Both the position numbers and the translations under genes were made by a program. From the NCBI GenBank assembly GCA_949283695.1, contig CASDTX010000015.1, forward strand, positions 1 through 64,000: a stretch of DNA of 64,000 bases. Reading direction: 5' to 3'. This document shows positions 1 to 8,918 of this stretch, piece after piece. This stretch comes from an uncultured Eubacteriales bacterium. GTDB taxonomy: Bacteria > Bacillota > Clostridia > Lachnospirales > Lachnospiraceae. Position 1 is the first letter of the stretch; the number at the start of each line of letters is the position of its first letter. The notes beneath the pieces were generated by a model. The model was not told the DNA's origin and made no database searches. It worked only from the letters and a program-made list of their open reading frames with translations.

Positions 1-159
1 ATCAGTTCAGCCATCTGCGTCAGAAGACGGATTTATGCTTGCATAAGAATCCGGCGGCTGACAGGCAGATGTGCTGAGCGCCAGTTCATGAGCAAAGGAG
101 CGGCGCAGCCGCAATTAGCACGTCAGTGCGGCTTTGCGAATAGCACGGGCTGAACTGAT
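1..159 (+). repeat. Structured dispersed repeat, copy 1
   Basis: A 159-bp element that recurs at 8636-8794 with about 10 substitutions and no indels (about 94% identity). Its ends form a perfect 12-bp inverted repeat (1-12 with 148-159). Inside are nested stems: 13-18 with 65-70, 19-23 with 58-62, a bulged 10-bp hairpin at 28-53, 71-75 with 117-121, a 5-bp hairpin at 100-112, and 126-129 with 143-146. No ORF is conserved in it. It lies just downstream of dtd. The window begins exactly at its first base, so the left flank is unseen. It could be a MITE-like element, a structured RNA, or both. Confidence 0.85.
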
Positions 160-177
160 ACAATTCACGTATCAGTT
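153..177 (-). terminator. Hairpin overlapping the dtd stop codon
   Basis: AACTGATA at 153-160 is complementary to TATCAGTT at 170-177, with a 9-nt loop. The right arm overlaps the dtd stop codon and the left arm is the end of the structured repeat. It sits where the operon should end but has no clear U-tract, so termination is an inference. Confidence 0.4.
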
Positions 178-622
178 ACAATTCCTCCGAGTCCAGCAGA
201 ATGGTAAAAGGTCCGTCATTTACCAGCCGGACATCCATCTCCGCGCCGAACCGGCCGGTCTGGACTTCCGGCACTGCCTTCCTGCATTCGCTGACAATAT
301 ATTCATACAGTGCATTTGCATGCTCCGGAGAACCTGCTTTTATGAAGCTTGGTCTGTTGCCCTTCCTGCAGTTCGCATACAGAGTGAACTGAGACACAAG
401 CAATAAGCTTCCGTCCACATCTGCCAGGGACAGATTCGTCTTCCCCTGTTCATCCTCAAAGATCCTCAGGCCGATCATCTTCCGGATCATCTTGTCCGCA
501 GCCGCCTGATCATCACTGTCTGTCACGCCAATCAGCACAAGATAGCCTTTTCCGATCTGGCCGATGATTTCTTCTCCTACTTTCACATCTGCTTCTTTTA
601 CACGCTGTATTACAAATCTCAT
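176..622 (-). CDS. dtd: D-aminoacyl-tRNA deacylase
   Basis: Hydrolyses D-amino acids wrongly attached to tRNA; a small cytoplasmic homodimer in known members. The 148-residue protein starts at MRFVIQRV and carries the family signatures SQFTLYA, then RPSF, and the C-terminal GPFTILL motif. The start at 622 is preferred because it matches family N-termini; a longer in-frame extension has no homology-like features. The start overlaps the stop of the CPBP gene in an ATGA, so translation is probably coupled. It is the last gene of the cysE-led operon. Confidence 0.95.
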   Translation of the reverse strand: MRFVIQRVKEADVKVGEEIIGQIGKGYLVLIGVTDSDDQAAADKMIRKMIGLRIFEDEQGKTNLSLADVDGSLLLVSQFTLYANCRKGNRPSFIKAGSPEHANALYEYIVSECRKAVPEVQTGRFGAEMDVRLVNDGPFTILLDSEEL

Positions 623-1485
623 ACTCTCTGATTCTCCTGTCTGTCTTCTCTTTTCTTTTCCCCGATGCCAAAATGGATCATAACGAGCACAACCACAAAC
701 AGCGGCACGCACATCAGCGCCAGCATACCGAACAGAATCTCTGGAAGGAAGTTTGATTCCAGTTCCGCCAGAACCGTACCAAACAGATTAAACAGGCCGT
801 GAGCTGCCATGGGAATCAGAAGACTCTGGTATCTGTGGGCGAGATATCCGAACAGGAATCCCACCAGTGCTGTATAGATGCCCTGAATAAAGTTCATATG
901 ATAGATTCCGAAGCAGACCGCCTGAATCAGGTTGGCTGCCAGGAAACAGGCACCGCCCTTTCTGAGGTACCGATAGAGCAGCCCCCGGAAAGCCACTTCT
1001 TCCACCAGAGGCGGAAGAATCAGGGTGCTGATGACCCATGTAAATGAATACTGGGTAAGTCCGGACATTTCCACCAGTTCTGCGTAGTCTGCGAGAGCGG
1101 ATGGAAACAGCATGCCTACCATGCCCATGATCAGAGAGGTGACATGCTGTGTGGCGAGCATCAGCAGAACAAGCCACACAAAGGTCATGGGATGGATCCG
1201 TTCTGTCTGGCGTCTGAGGACGTTCCTCATGCCGTTCCGCTCTGCGAAAGCGAAATAATACCACAGAAGCACAACGGATCCCGGAATCAGATAGATCAGC
1301 AGGGAATAGAAGTTCAGGTGATCCATCAGAAACTCCATGGACCACATCACACCCTGATACCCCCTGATCAGCATCCCCCCGATGGCTGCTCCTGCGCTTA
1401 ATACGGCGGCACTTCCATTGAACAGCAGCATCAGAATTCCAAATACAAGCAGTGCCAGCACATAATTCGTATATTTTTTCATCAT
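619..1485 (-). CDS. CPBP family intramembrane metalloprotease
   Basis: A membrane protein of 288 residues with about eight hydrophobic segments. The motif [13 protein letters not shown] in the middle matches the EExxxR signature of CPBP (CAAX protease and bacteriocin-processing) proteins. A downstream FGIYHMNF-type segment carries the expected metal-binding histidine. Substrates of these proteins in Clostridia are generally unknown. The start at MMKK follows an AGGAG site, 12 bp after the sigH stop. It overlaps dtd by 4 bp. Its place between sigH and dtd is probably operonic convenience; a link to sporulation is not shown. Confidence 0.85.
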   Translation of the reverse strand: MMKKYTNYVLALLVFGILMLLFNGSAAVLSAGAAIGGMLIRGYQGVMWSMEFLMDHLNFYSLLIYLIPGSVVLLWYYFAFAERNGMRNVLRRQTERIHPMTFVWLVLLMLATQHVTSLIMGMVGMLFPSALADYAELVEMSGLTQYSFTWVISTLILPPLVEEVAFRGLLYRYLRKGGACFLAANLIQAVCFGIYHMNFIQGIYTALVGFLFGYLAHRYQSLLIPMAAHGLFNLFGTVLAELESNFLPEILFGMLALMCVPLFVVVLVMIHFGIGEKKREDRQENQRV

Positions 1486-1497
1486 TTTTCTCCTGTA

Positions 1498-2118
1498 TCA
1501 GTGATCCTTGCGGAGCATTTTCTCCGCTTTGCCCTTAATCCTCTGGAGCGCGTTGTCAACCGACTTCGGGCTCTTGTCAAGCAGCTCCGCAATCTTCCGG
1601 TAATCTGTGCCCATAAGATGGAGGTACAGTACATGATTTTCAAGCGGGCTTAAACTGTCCTTCAACTGTTCTACAAACGCTTCTGTATATTCTTTCCCGA
1701 AATAAAGCGCTTCCGGATCATTGTCCTGCACGGGCCCGATCGTATCAATCAGCGCCATCCTTCTCCCGTCGTGCTCATCCTCACTTTCCTCATAGAGGGA
1801 GATGTAGGAATTCAGGGGCAGATGTTTCTTCCGCTTTGACGCCTCGATAGCACTGTACATCTGACGCGATACGCACAGATCCGCAAAACTTGCAAACGAA
1901 GCCCCCTGTGCGCTGTCATAATCCCGCACCGCCTTGATCAGCCCGATCATTCCCTCCTGGATCAGATCATCATTCTCGCCGCCCAGAAGATACATTGCAC
2001 GCGCTTTCTTTCTTACCATGGTTTTATATTTATCCATGATATAGTCCATGATATCCCCGTCTCCGGCTCTCAGTTCTTTGATTAACTGTTCATCCGTCAT
2101 CCTGTCATATCTGCTCAT
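1498..2118 (-). CDS. sigH: RNA polymerase sigma-H factor (early sporulation)
   Basis: A 206-residue sigma-70 family protein. Region 2 is visible as the stretch from LIKELRAGD through DLIQEGMIGLIKAV, and region 4 as the helix-turn-helix near YRKIAELLDKSPKSVDNALQRIKGK. In Bacillus and Clostridia SigH drives early sporulation genes, and the rlmB-sigH neighbourhood is the conserved Firmicute arrangement, which supports sigH over other sigma factors. It is transcribed after rlmB in the operon that starts at the cysteine T-box. Confidence 0.93.
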   Translation of the reverse strand: MSRYDRMTDEQLIKELRAGDGDIMDYIMDKYKTMVRKKARAMYLLGGENDDLIQEGMIGLIKAVRDYDSAQGASFASFADLCVSRQMYSAIEASKRKKHLPLNSYISLYEESEDEHDGRRMALIDTIGPVQDNDPEALYFGKEYTEAFVEQLKDSLSPLENHVLYLHLMGTDYRKIAELLDKSPKSVDNALQRIKGKAEKMLRKDH

Positions 2119-2160
2119 TCTCTCACCCGCTCGCCCGTTCTCCTGTTCTCGCCGCGCGTC

Positions 2161-2940
2161 CTACGGCCTGCCGAGCCGCTGCCTCACGATCTCATACGCA
2201 AGGACCCCGCCGGCCACAGAAGCATTCAGGGAATTAATCTCCCCTTTCATCGGGATTCCTGCGACAAAATCGCAATTCTCCTTTACCAGTCTGCTCACGC
2301 CTTCTCCCTCACTGCCGATGACCAGGCCGATGGGGCCGGTCAGGTTCAGGCGGTACATAGACTCTCCGTCCATATCCGCGCACACGAACCAGATCCCCTT
2401 CTTCTTAAGTTCCTCCATCGTTTTCACCAGATTCGTCACCTTGGCCACAGGCGTATAGTTGAGCGCCCCCGCTGAGGTCTTCGCCACAGTGGCTGTAAGT
2501 CCGACCGCCCGGCGCTTGGGGATAATTACTCCGTGAGCGCCTGCGATATTCGCTGTCCGGATCATCGCGCCCAGATTATGGGGATCCTCGATTCCGTCCA
2601 GCAGAATCAAGAAGGGATCCTCTCCTCTTTCTTCCGCCAGTTTCAACATATCCTCAACTTCTGCATAATCGTAGGCAGCTGCATAGGCAATCACTCCCTG
2701 ATGGTTCCCGGTCTGGGACAGCTGTGATAACCGGTCTTTCCCGACAAAATTCAGGATCGTTCCCTGCTTCTTCGCCTCCCGCACAATGGTGCGGACCGGC
2801 CCGTCCTGGCAGCCGTCCAGCACGAATAGCTTATCGATCGTCCGCCCTGAGCGGAATGCTTCCAGAACCGCATTCCGTCCTTCGATCACCAGAGTATGGC
2901 TGTTCTTCTGCTCCTCCTGCTCTCTGTTCATATCCTGCAT
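2161..2940 (-). CDS. rlmB: 23S rRNA (guanosine-2'-O-)-methyltransferase, RlmB/TrmH type
   Basis: SpoU/TrmH-fold methyltransferase that modifies G2251 of 23S rRNA in known RlmB proteins. The N-terminal substrate-binding domain begins at HTLVIEGRNAVLEAF. The SPOUT motifs are visible: GIEDPHNLGAMIRTA, GLVIGSEGEGVSRL and NSLNASVAGGVLAYE. A longer reading frame opens at 3075, but it would overlap mrnC by 83 bp and its extra 45 residues are low-complexity. The ATG at 2940 has an AAGGG site about 10 nt upstream and is preferred, though the start is not certain. Confidence 0.93.
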   Translation of the reverse strand: MQDMNREQEEQKNSHTLVIEGRNAVLEAFRSGRTIDKLFVLDGCQDGPVRTIVREAKKQGTILNFVGKDRLSQLSQTGNHQGVIAYAAAYDYAEVEDMLKLAEERGEDPFLILLDGIEDPHNLGAMIRTANIAGAHGVIIPKRRAVGLTATVAKTSAGALNYTPVAKVTNLVKTMEELKKKGIWFVCADMDGESMYRLNLTGPIGLVIGSEGEGVSRLVKENCDFVAGIPMKGEINSLNASVAGGVLAYEIVRQRLGRP

Positions 2941-2992
2941 ATTTTCAGTTTCCCTTCTGATCGTTTCCACTTCATTTTCCTGTCTGCCGCGG

Positions 2993-3490
2993 TCAGTTTC
3001 CGGTGTCCTCTCCGGCCTGTACCTCTGCGTTCTGCTCTGCTTCTTCACCGGCAGATTCCATGCTCTCGATTCCAAGTGCCACCAGTTCTGTCAGTCTGTC
3101 ATAAGACTGACTCAGATACAGATAGCCAATCAGAGCTTCGAATCCTGTAGCCCTTCTATAATCCGTAATGGACTGATTCTTCGCAGGTGACACACTGCGC
3201 GCGTTTCTTCCCCTCCGGTAGACCGCGTGTTCCTCCGGCGTCAGATGTTCCTGCAGCGTCCGCATCATATAAGACTGGGCCGAGGCCTGTACATAGCGGC
3301 TGGTCTCTTCATGCAGCTTGTGGACCTGGCGGTTTCCAAACCCGGTCACACGCAGCTTCATGATCAGATCAAAGACGCAGTCCCCGATATAGGCAAGCAC
3401 CAGAGGGGAACTGGTCTTCGGATCCACGGATTTCATCCCGGGGATCCTGCTCAGATAAAACTCCAATCCGTTCTCTACGCCCTTTTCCAT
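2993..3490 (-). CDS. mrnC: Mini-ribonuclease III
   Basis: A 165-residue RNase III-type catalytic domain without the double-stranded RNA-binding domain, the form that matures 23S rRNA in Bacillus. The catalytic segment reads [12 protein letters not shown], and the second acidic motif follows in [11 protein letters not shown]. It starts 16 bp inside the end of cysS with an AAGGAG site upstream. The order cysS-mrnC-rlmB is the standard Firmicute order. Confidence 0.94.
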   Translation of the reverse strand: MEKGVENGLEFYLSRIPGMKSVDPKTSSPLVLAYIGDCVFDLIMKLRVTGFGNRQVHKLHEETSRYVQASAQSYMMRTLQEHLTPEEHAVYRRGRNARSVSPAKNQSITDYRRATGFEALIGYLYLSQSYDRLTELVALGIESMESAGEEAEQNAEVQAGEDTGN

Positions 3491-4881
3491 TTTACTCCTT
3501 CTCTCGTATCTTCCAGGATAATTCCCATGGCCAGAAGCTCGTCTCTGATCTGGTCTGCCAGAGCAAAGTTTCTTTCTTTTCTCGCGGCCTGGCGTTTCTC
3601 GATCATCGCTTCGATGTCTGCGTCCAGCACCTCTTCTTCTTTGTCAACCAGAATACCGAGCACATCCGTCAGTGTCCGGAGGCGCATAAAGAGATTGTCA
3701 AGATACTCTTTCGATCTGGTGCCGTCCGCTGTGGTATTGATATATTTCACGAGCTCGAAGACTGCCGCCGCCGCGTCTGCTGTATTGAAATCATCATCCA
3801 TGGCGCGCTCAAATGCTGCCACATACTCCTGGGTCTTCGCGTACAGTTCTTTCTCTTCCTCTGTCATCCCTTCTGTCCCCGCGCTGCCGGAGAGGAACTT
3901 CAGGTTCTGTGCCGCGGTCACAATGCGGTCCAGACCGCTCTTTGCCGCCTCCATCAGCTCCGCACTGAAGTTTAAGGGGCTTCTGTAGTGAGCGCTCAGC
4001 ATGAAGAACCGTAGAACCTGGAGATCATATTTCTCGCTGATCTCACGAACCGTGAAGAAATTGCCCAGGGATTTCGACATCTTGCGGTTGTCAATGTTCA
4101 GGAATCCGTTGTGCATCCAGTACTTCGCGAATTCTTTTCCGTTGGCCGCCTCGCTCTGGGCGATCTCGTTTTCATGATGGGGGAAGATCAGATCTTCTCC
4201 TCCGGCATGAATATCGATCTGCTCCCCGAGATATTTCTTGGACATCTCTGAGCACTCGATATGCCAGCCCGGACGCCCTTCGCTCCAGGGCGACTCCCAT
4301 GCAGGCTCGCCTTCCTTCTTCGGCTTCCAGAGCACGAAATCAAGCGGATCTTCCTTCTCGTCTTCCCCGGTCACAAGAAGCGTTCTGCCGCCGGACTGAA
4401 GATCGTCCAGGTTCTTGTGGGAGAGCTTGCCGTAGCCTTCGAATCTTCTCGTGCGGTAATAAACCGTGCCGTTCTTCTCATAAGCATATCCCTTGTCGAT
4501 CAGAGTCTGAATCATATCCACCATTCCGCAGATCTCTTCGGTGGCGAGAGGATTCTTCGTGGCAGGCTTGATATTCATTCCTTCCATATCCTTCTTACAC
4601 TCCGCGATATAGCGCTTGGATATCTCATCTGCCGTCACGCCTTCTTCGATCGCTTTCTTAATAATCTTATCGTCTACATCTGTGAAATTGGAAACAAAAT
4701 TAACATCATATCCCTTGTACTCGAAATACCGTCTCACTGTGTCGAACACGATCATCGGACGGGCATTCCCGATATGGATGAAATTGTATACGGTAGGCCC
4801 GCACACATACATTTTCACTTTTCCCTCCTCAAGGGGAACGAATTCTTCTTTTCTCTTTGACATTGTATTATAGATCTTCAT
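3475..4881 (-). CDS. cysS: Cysteinyl-tRNA synthetase
   Basis: Class I aminoacyl-tRNA synthetase of 468 residues. The HIGH-like motif ([10 protein letters not shown]), the zinc-binding Cys/His residues (CGPTVYN near the start, [10 protein letters not shown] and HHENE in the middle) and the KMSKS loop ([12 protein letters not shown]) are all present. The start at MKIYNTMSK has AAGGAG six nt upstream; a second ATG lies one codon earlier. It overlaps the cysE end by about 14 bp. The T-box ahead of cysE senses uncharged tRNA-Cys, the substrate of this enzyme. Confidence 0.97.
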   Translation of the reverse strand: MKIYNTMSKRKEEFVPLEEGKVKMYVCGPTVYNFIHIGNARPMIVFDTVRRYFEYKGYDVNFVSNFTDVDDKIIKKAIEEGVTADEISKRYIAECKKDMEGMNIKPATKNPLATEEICGMVDMIQTLIDKGYAYEKNGTVYYRTRRFEGYGKLSHKNLDDLQSGGRTLLVTGEDEKEDPLDFVLWKPKKEGEPAWESPWSEGRPGWHIECSEMSKKYLGEQIDIHAGGEDLIFPHHENEIAQSEAANGKEFAKYWMHNGFLNIDNRKMSKSLGNFFTVREISEKYDLQVLRFFMLSAHYRSPLNFSAELMEAAKSGLDRIVTAAQNLKFLSGSAGTEGMTEEEKELYAKTQEYVAAFERAMDDDFNTADAAAAVFELVKYINTTADGTRSKEYLDNLFMRLRTLTDVLGILVDKEEEVLDADIEAMIEKRQAARKERNFALADQIRDELLAMGIILEDTREGVKWKRA

Positions 4882-5560
4882 CATTTTCTCCTTCCTTATC
4901 TGCATCTACACATCTTAGTTTCTTAACAAGCCGCCTCAATTCGCCATGAAGCCGGATGTTCTCCTCCTGGAGCATCCGGATATCGTCCAGCACCGGATCT
5001 GGCAGGTGCACCTGATCCATATCCATGCGCGGCACCTTCTTATTATCCATGCGGACGATCCGCCCCGGCACGCCGACTACCGTACAGTTGGGCGGCACTT
5101 CTTTCAGCACGACAGATCCGGCTCCGATCTTCGAATTCTCACCGATTGTAAAAGAACCGAGGATCTTGGCCCCTGCACTGACCATCACGTTGTCTTCCAG
5201 GGTGGGGTGCCGCTTGCCCTGCTCTTTGCCAGTTCCGCCCAGGGTCACTCCCTGATACAGGGTCACGTTATCACCGATGACCGTGGTCTCTCCGATAATA
5301 ACGCCGCTGCCATGGTCAATGAACAATCCTCTGCCGATGGTCGCCCCGGGATGGATCTCAATCCCGGTCTTTCGTGCTGCCCGCTGGGAGATCCATCGAG
5401 CGAGAAAATAGTGTTTCTTCAGATACAGCCGGTGTGCCAGCCGGTATCTCAAAATCACACGGAAGCTTGGATAGAGAAGCACCTCCATATTCGACTTGAT
5501 AGCCGGATCCCGTTCCCTTACCACCTGGATTTCCTCTCGGATATAAGATATAATACCCAT
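4868..5560 (-). CDS. cysE: Serine O-acetyltransferase
   Basis: Makes O-acetylserine from serine and acetyl-CoA, the first committed step of cysteine synthesis. The N-terminal helical region is followed by hexapeptide repeats of the left-handed beta-helix, including [20 protein letters not shown]-like and [17 protein letters not shown] segments. The ATG at 5560 has AGGTGA 5 nt upstream; an upstream in-frame GTG overlaps that site and is rejected. It is the first gene after the cysteine T-box. Confidence 0.96.
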   Translation of the reverse strand: MGIISYIREEIQVVRERDPAIKSNMEVLLYPSFRVILRYRLAHRLYLKKHYFLARWISQRAARKTGIEIHPGATIGRGLFIDHGSGVIIGETTVIGDNVTLYQGVTLGGTGKEQGKRHPTLEDNVMVSAGAKILGSFTIGENSKIGAGSVVLKEVPPNCTVVGVPGRIVRMDNKKVPRMDMDQVHLPDPVLDDIRMLQEENIRLHGELRRLVKKLRCVDADKEGENDEDL

Positions 5561-5647
5561 TTTTCTCACCTCGAAACTTATGTATGCCGGAACCTATGCC
5601 TGCCGCAATCCTGCATACTGTTGAAACAGCTGCCCTTCAGCGGACAG

Positions 5648-5930
5648 AGAAAAAGAAAAACTCCGTCTCCTGTTTAGAGACGAAGTTCTATCCGCGGTTC
5701 CACTCTAATAAAAGAATCTCTTCTTTCACTCAATTCTGCCTGTAACGTATGCAATACGGATCCCATTACTCAACTTCTCTTTTCACAGGATCAGCTCACG
5801 GACGCACTTCACAGTTTCTCCGCACGGGGCTGCTTCCAGCCGATGACATCCCCTCTCTGAGAGTTTCCGAACCTGCTACTCTTTCCGGTCTTTGCCTTTT
5901 TCATCTGTGATAACACATATCCCTATATTA
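5648..5930 (-). promoter_or_regulatory. T-box leader, tRNA-Cys specific
   Basis: Read on the minus strand, the conserved T-box (AGAGTGGAACCGCGG) lies at 5692-5706. It is followed by a 9-bp terminator stem (5661-5669 with 5677-5685) and a U-rich run at 5648-5660. Upstream lie the stem I landmarks: an AGAGAGGGG segment and a GGCTGGAAGCAGCC hairpin. The apparent specifier is TGC (Cys) at 5804-5806, within GAAGTGCGTC. This predicts that the cysE operon is read through when tRNA-Cys is uncharged. The codon assignment is read by eye and fits the downstream genes. Confidence 0.93.
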
Positions 5931-6041
5931 TGCAAGTTTTGCCGTTTTGTCAACCCATAACAGATCCGTCCGTGTACTCTTCTGCGTGTTCTCTGGGATG
6001 CAGGAAGGGATTCCGCAGCTCGATTTCACTCTTTTTGTGTT

Positions 6042-7061
6042 TCAGTATTTATTGTGCACCCGTTCTGCAAAACACAGGAAGTCTTTCAGTTCTATAAACC
6101 GTCCGTCATCCAGCACTGCTCTTCCGCTCATGCGTCCGAAGACCTGATGCTGGTCCGAGGAAACCACAGCAGCCGAAAGGCTGGCAGCCCGGTCCAGAAC
6201 CGGTATGAATTCCATCTCAAACCGTCCGTCGCTGGATGTAAAAAGCCAAGGCTTCATATAATCTCCTTCCGGTATATGGAAGGTCACATCATCCAGCTTA
6301 TGACCTCTGCCCTCATAGAAGAGGATATTCTCCGTGGCGGCTGACGTATCCCCGAATCCATATCCGATATTAAACCCAAACGGTTTCCCGCCGACAGTAC
6401 CGTTTCCGGAGCCCCAGTACCACGTATTGTCATAAGTCCACACACCGCGGCCCCAGTCTAATGTCCCGTAATCCGTCTCCGGTGCAAACCAGTACGTCAC
6501 ATCATCATAGGACATGTAACCTTCCGCTCTCATGCAGTTGATCTTCTGATTGTAGTAAAACGCATTCTTCCCGCTCCAGGGAGTGGCCATGACAATTCTG
6601 TCCATATCCGGCTGTTCCAGGCTGATCTCGCAGTAGAACGGCTTCCCCTGATAAAAATCTTTGAAATCACAAGAGATCGTCCGCTTCCCTTCTTCCACCT
6701 GGAATTCCATGCGCAGGCGCTTGTCCCGGTAGAGGATATTTCCTTTTTCTGCGGACGGAGGCATCTTCATTTTCCCCATGGGAAACGGTGTGAGGATGGT
6801 CTCTGTATGTTCCCATCCCTCCTTGAAATTCAGAAGAGAGACTGACTGCAGACCGATATACCCGTCGTCAGACAGCGTGAACGCGGCCCCATAGTCTTCA
6901 TTCATCACAAGATAATAATCCCATTCCTTGATCCGGAACCGGGGCGCTGTAATTCTGTTTCTGTCATACTGCCAGACCGGCCTTCTGGCCCAGCCCGGCT
7001 CAGCGATCCTTCCGGATGTATCCAGCAGATACTGTTCCTGTGTCACTTCATGATTTCTCAT
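6042..7061 (-). CDS. DUF2804 family protein of unknown function
   Basis: A protein of about 340 residues resembling DUF2804 proteins: a beta-rich sequence with many aromatic residues, an N-terminal QYLLDTSGRIAEPGWARRP segment, and WYWGSGNG in the middle. No signal peptide or membrane segment is seen. The ATG at 7061 is preferred because GGGGAG lies 8 nt upstream; two earlier in-frame starts overlap that site. It is a single minus-strand gene between the rplT terminator and the cysE T-box. I do not know its function. Confidence 0.8.
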   Translation of the reverse strand: MRNHEVTQEQYLLDTSGRIAEPGWARRPVWQYDRNRITAPRFRIKEWDYYLVMNEDYGAAFTLSDDGYIGLQSVSLLNFKEGWEHTETILTPFPMGKMKMPPSAEKGNILYRDKRLRMEFQVEEGKRTISCDFKDFYQGKPFYCEISLEQPDMDRIVMATPWSGKNAFYYNQKINCMRAEGYMSYDDVTYWFAPETDYGTLDWGRGVWTYDNTWYWGSGNGTVGGKPFGFNIGYGFGDTSAATENILFYEGRGHKLDDVTFHIPEGDYMKPWLFTSSDGRFEMEFIPVLDRAASLSAAVVSSDQHQVFGRMSGRAVLDDGRFIELKDFLCFAERVHNKY

Positions 7062-7111
7062 TGTCATCACTCCCCGATGTCTTTTTTCCCGCTTTGATGC
7101 ACAGCGGAACT

Positions 7112-7150
7112 GAAAAAACGAAAAGCCCGAATCCCAACCGGGACCGGGCT
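7112..7150 (-). terminator. Rho-independent terminator after rplT
   Basis: On the minus strand an AGCCCG...CGGGCT stem (7145-7150 with 7124-7129) with an inner TCCC/GGGA stem is followed by TTTTCGTTTTTTC. It sits 16 bp after the rplT stop and closes the infC operon. Confidence 0.9.
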
Positions 7151-7165
7151 CCTGTGCTTATTTTA

Positions 7166-7522
7166 CTACGCAACCTTCTCTTTTGCAAGAGCTGCAAGTG
7201 TTGCGAAACCTTCTTTGTCGTTCACTGCAAGCTCTGCCAGCATCTTTCTGTTCATTTCAACATTTGCCAGCTTCAGGCCGTGCATAAACTTACTGTAGGA
7301 CAGACCGTTCATTCTTGCCGCAGCGTTGATACGTGCGATCCAGAGCTGTCTCATCTGACGCTTACGCTGTTTTCTTCCTGCATAAGATGATGTAAGAGCT
7401 CTCATGACAGACTGTTTTGCCACTCTGTACTGTTTTGAACGTGCTCCCCTGTATCCCTTTGCCAGTTTCAGTGTTCTGTTATGTTTCTTCTTAGCGTTCA
7501 TTCCGCCTTTGATTCTTGCCAT
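7166..7522 (-). CDS. rplT: 50S ribosomal protein L20
   Basis: A basic 118-residue protein starting [18 protein letters not shown], the L20 N-terminal signature, with [20 protein letters not shown] near the C-terminus. L20 binds 23S rRNA during early 50S assembly and in Bacillus represses its own operon by binding the infC leader. Third gene of infC-rpmI-rplT. Confidence 0.98.
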   Translation of the reverse strand: MARIKGGMNAKKKHNRTLKLAKGYRGARSKQYRVAKQSVMRALTSSYAGRKQRKRQMRQLWIARINAAARMNGLSYSKFMHGLKLANVEMNRKMLAELAVNDKEGFATLAALAKEKVA

Positions 7523-7613
7523 TTCTTAATCCTCCTTCATCAAAACCCATGTATCTGTAACTGTTCAGCTGCGCCGGGCGCTAAGCTGTATCCAGGCATG
7601 ACCGAGCCGGTTC

Positions 7614-7811
7614 TTACAGATATGGTAAAACCTTCTTCATGTTCTTTACGTTTGTTGCGTCTGTAATCGTTGACTGTCTGAGATTTCTCTTTCTCTTGGT
7701 TGACTTCTTTGTTAAGATATGGCTCTTATAGGCTTTATTTCTTTTCAGTTTCCCTGTACCTGTTTTTTTGAAGCGCTTTGCTGCCGCTCTATTTGTTTTG
7801 ATCTTTGGCAT
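7614..7811 (-). CDS. rpmI: 50S ribosomal protein L35
   Basis: A 65-residue basic protein beginning [18 protein letters not shown], diagnostic for L35. The start at 7811 follows an AGGAGG-type site; an upstream in-frame ATG at 7862 is not used by the family. It sits between infC and rplT. Confidence 0.98.
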   Translation of the reverse strand: MPKIKTNRAAAKRFKKTGTGKLKRNKAYKSHILTKKSTKRKRNLRQSTITDATNVKNMKKVLPYL

Positions 7812-7869
7812 GATAATTTCCTCCTTTATTGTGCTGCCTTGCCGGACATTCATCCCGGACATATATTCC

Positions 7870-8376
7870 CTAACGCTTTTCAGTTAAAACCATGCTCATG
7901 GCTCTTCCTTCCATCTTCGCCGGCTTCTCTACCGTCGCGACGTCTGCAAGAGTCTGTGCGAAATCATCAAGGATATGCCTGCTCTGCTGAACATGAGCCA
8001 TCTCTCTTCCGCGGAAACGGAGTGTCACCTTCACTTTATTTCCCTTTGAAAGAAACTTTCTTGCATTGTTTACTTTCGTATTCAGGTCATTCGTGTCGAT
8101 GTTTGGTGAGAGACGCACTTCTTTGATTTCGACCGTCTTCTGTTTCTTCCTTGCCTCTTTCTCCTTCCGGGTCTGCTCATACTTAAACTTACCATAATCG
8201 ATGATCTTGCAGACCGGCGGTTTAGCCGTAGGCGCGATCTTCACCAGATCAAGCTCTGCCTCCTGAGCGATTTTCATAGCCTCACGGGCTGACATGATAC
8301 CTAACTGTTCCCCATTCGAACCGATCAGCCGGATCTCACGGTCCCTGATCTGCTCGTTAATCATTAAATCGCTAAT
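7870..8376 (-). CDS. infC: Translation initiation factor IF-3, AUU start
   Basis: IF-3 with the N-terminal domain ([24 protein letters not shown]) and the C-terminal 30S-binding domain ([13 protein letters not shown]). An ATG at 8364 gives 164 residues, but its distance to GGAGG (8386-8390) is 21 nt. An in-frame ATT at 8374-8376 lies 9 nt from that site and adds the residues I/M-S-D-L. AUU is the classic infC start used for autoregulation, so 8376 is the likely start. The choice rests on spacing and family precedent. Confidence 0.93.
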   Translation of the reverse strand: MSDLMINEQIRDREIRLIGSNGEQLGIMSAREAMKIAQEAELDLVKIAPTAKPPVCKIIDYGKFKYEQTRKEKEARKKQKTVEIKEVRLSPNIDTNDLNTKVNNARKFLSKGNKVKVTLRFRGREMAHVQQSRHILDDFAQTLADVATVEKPAKMEGRAMSMVLTEKR

Positions 8377-8390
8377 TGTCGTATACCTCC

Positions 8391-8600
8391 GTCACATGAA
8401 TTCCTTCAAGGTTTCTTCTGCGAAACACAAAAAAACGAGTGAATATCATATCCACCCGACAAGTCAATAAAAGCGTCCGTACGAAACGGAAGCCGATACA
8501 TCAATATCAGACCAGTAGTCACCCGATTGTGCTATGGTGAGAGTGGATACTCTACTTTGTTTTTTGCTTCACGCAGAGAATAATTTACCACATCTCTCTC
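8391..8600 (-). promoter_or_regulatory. infC-rpmI-rplT leader with attenuator
   Basis: The transcribed leader holds a transcription terminator: a CGGGTG...CACTCG stem (8436-8458) followed by seven U residues (8429-8435), about 50 nt before the infC start. Further upstream are segments able to form other pairings. In Bacillus this position holds the L20-binding leader; whether this sequence belongs to that family could not be tested here. With the repeat and symporter promoter, this accounts for most of the 540-bp gap. Confidence 0.7.
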
Positions 8601-8635
8601 CTGCTGTCAACCACTAACAGAAACATTTTTCTGAT

Positions 8636-8794
8636 ATCAGTTCATCCATCTGCGTCAGAAGACGGATTTATGCTTGCATAAGAATCCGGCGGCTGACAGG
8701 CAGATGTGCTGAGCGCCTGTTCATGAGCAAAGAAGCGGTGCAGCCGCAGTTAGCACGTCTGTGCGGCTTTGCGAATGGCGCGGGATGAACTGTT
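8636..8794 (+). repeat. Structured dispersed repeat, copy 2
   Basis: Second copy of the element at 1-159, same orientation, between the divergent infC leader and the symporter promoter. Relative to copy 1, position 10 changes G to T and its partner at position 150 changes C to A, so the terminal stem is kept. Positions 104 and 145 change so that C-G and T-A pairs become T-G pairs. The outermost two base pairs are lost. The G-U logic favours folding of the plus-strand sequence. Confidence 0.85.
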
Positions 8795-8824
8795 ATTTTT
8801 CCATTACAGGTGACAGTTCAGCCA

Positions 8825-8853
8825 TTCCACAGGGCCGGCATCTGTGTTATAAT
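8825..8853 (+). promoter_or_regulatory. Sigma-A promoter for the symporter gene
   Basis: TTCCAC (8825-8830), a 17-bp spacer, then a perfect TATAAT (8848-8853), 65 bp before the symporter ATG. It lies 30 bp beyond repeat copy 2. Confidence 0.7.
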
Positions 8854-8918
8854 AGGTTGGTGTTCTGCTGTTCAGCATCTGCAGAACCACTACTAGTTAT
8901 GAAAGAGAGTCTGTATTC

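Noticed and set aside
1-159. Repeat as a short ORF or tRNA-like gene
   Set aside because: No frame is conserved between the copies and no tRNA arms fit; the structure is made of nested hairpins.
5640-5930. T-box specific for another amino acid
   Set aside because: The specifier region reads TGC, and cysE and cysS follow, so cysteine fits best.
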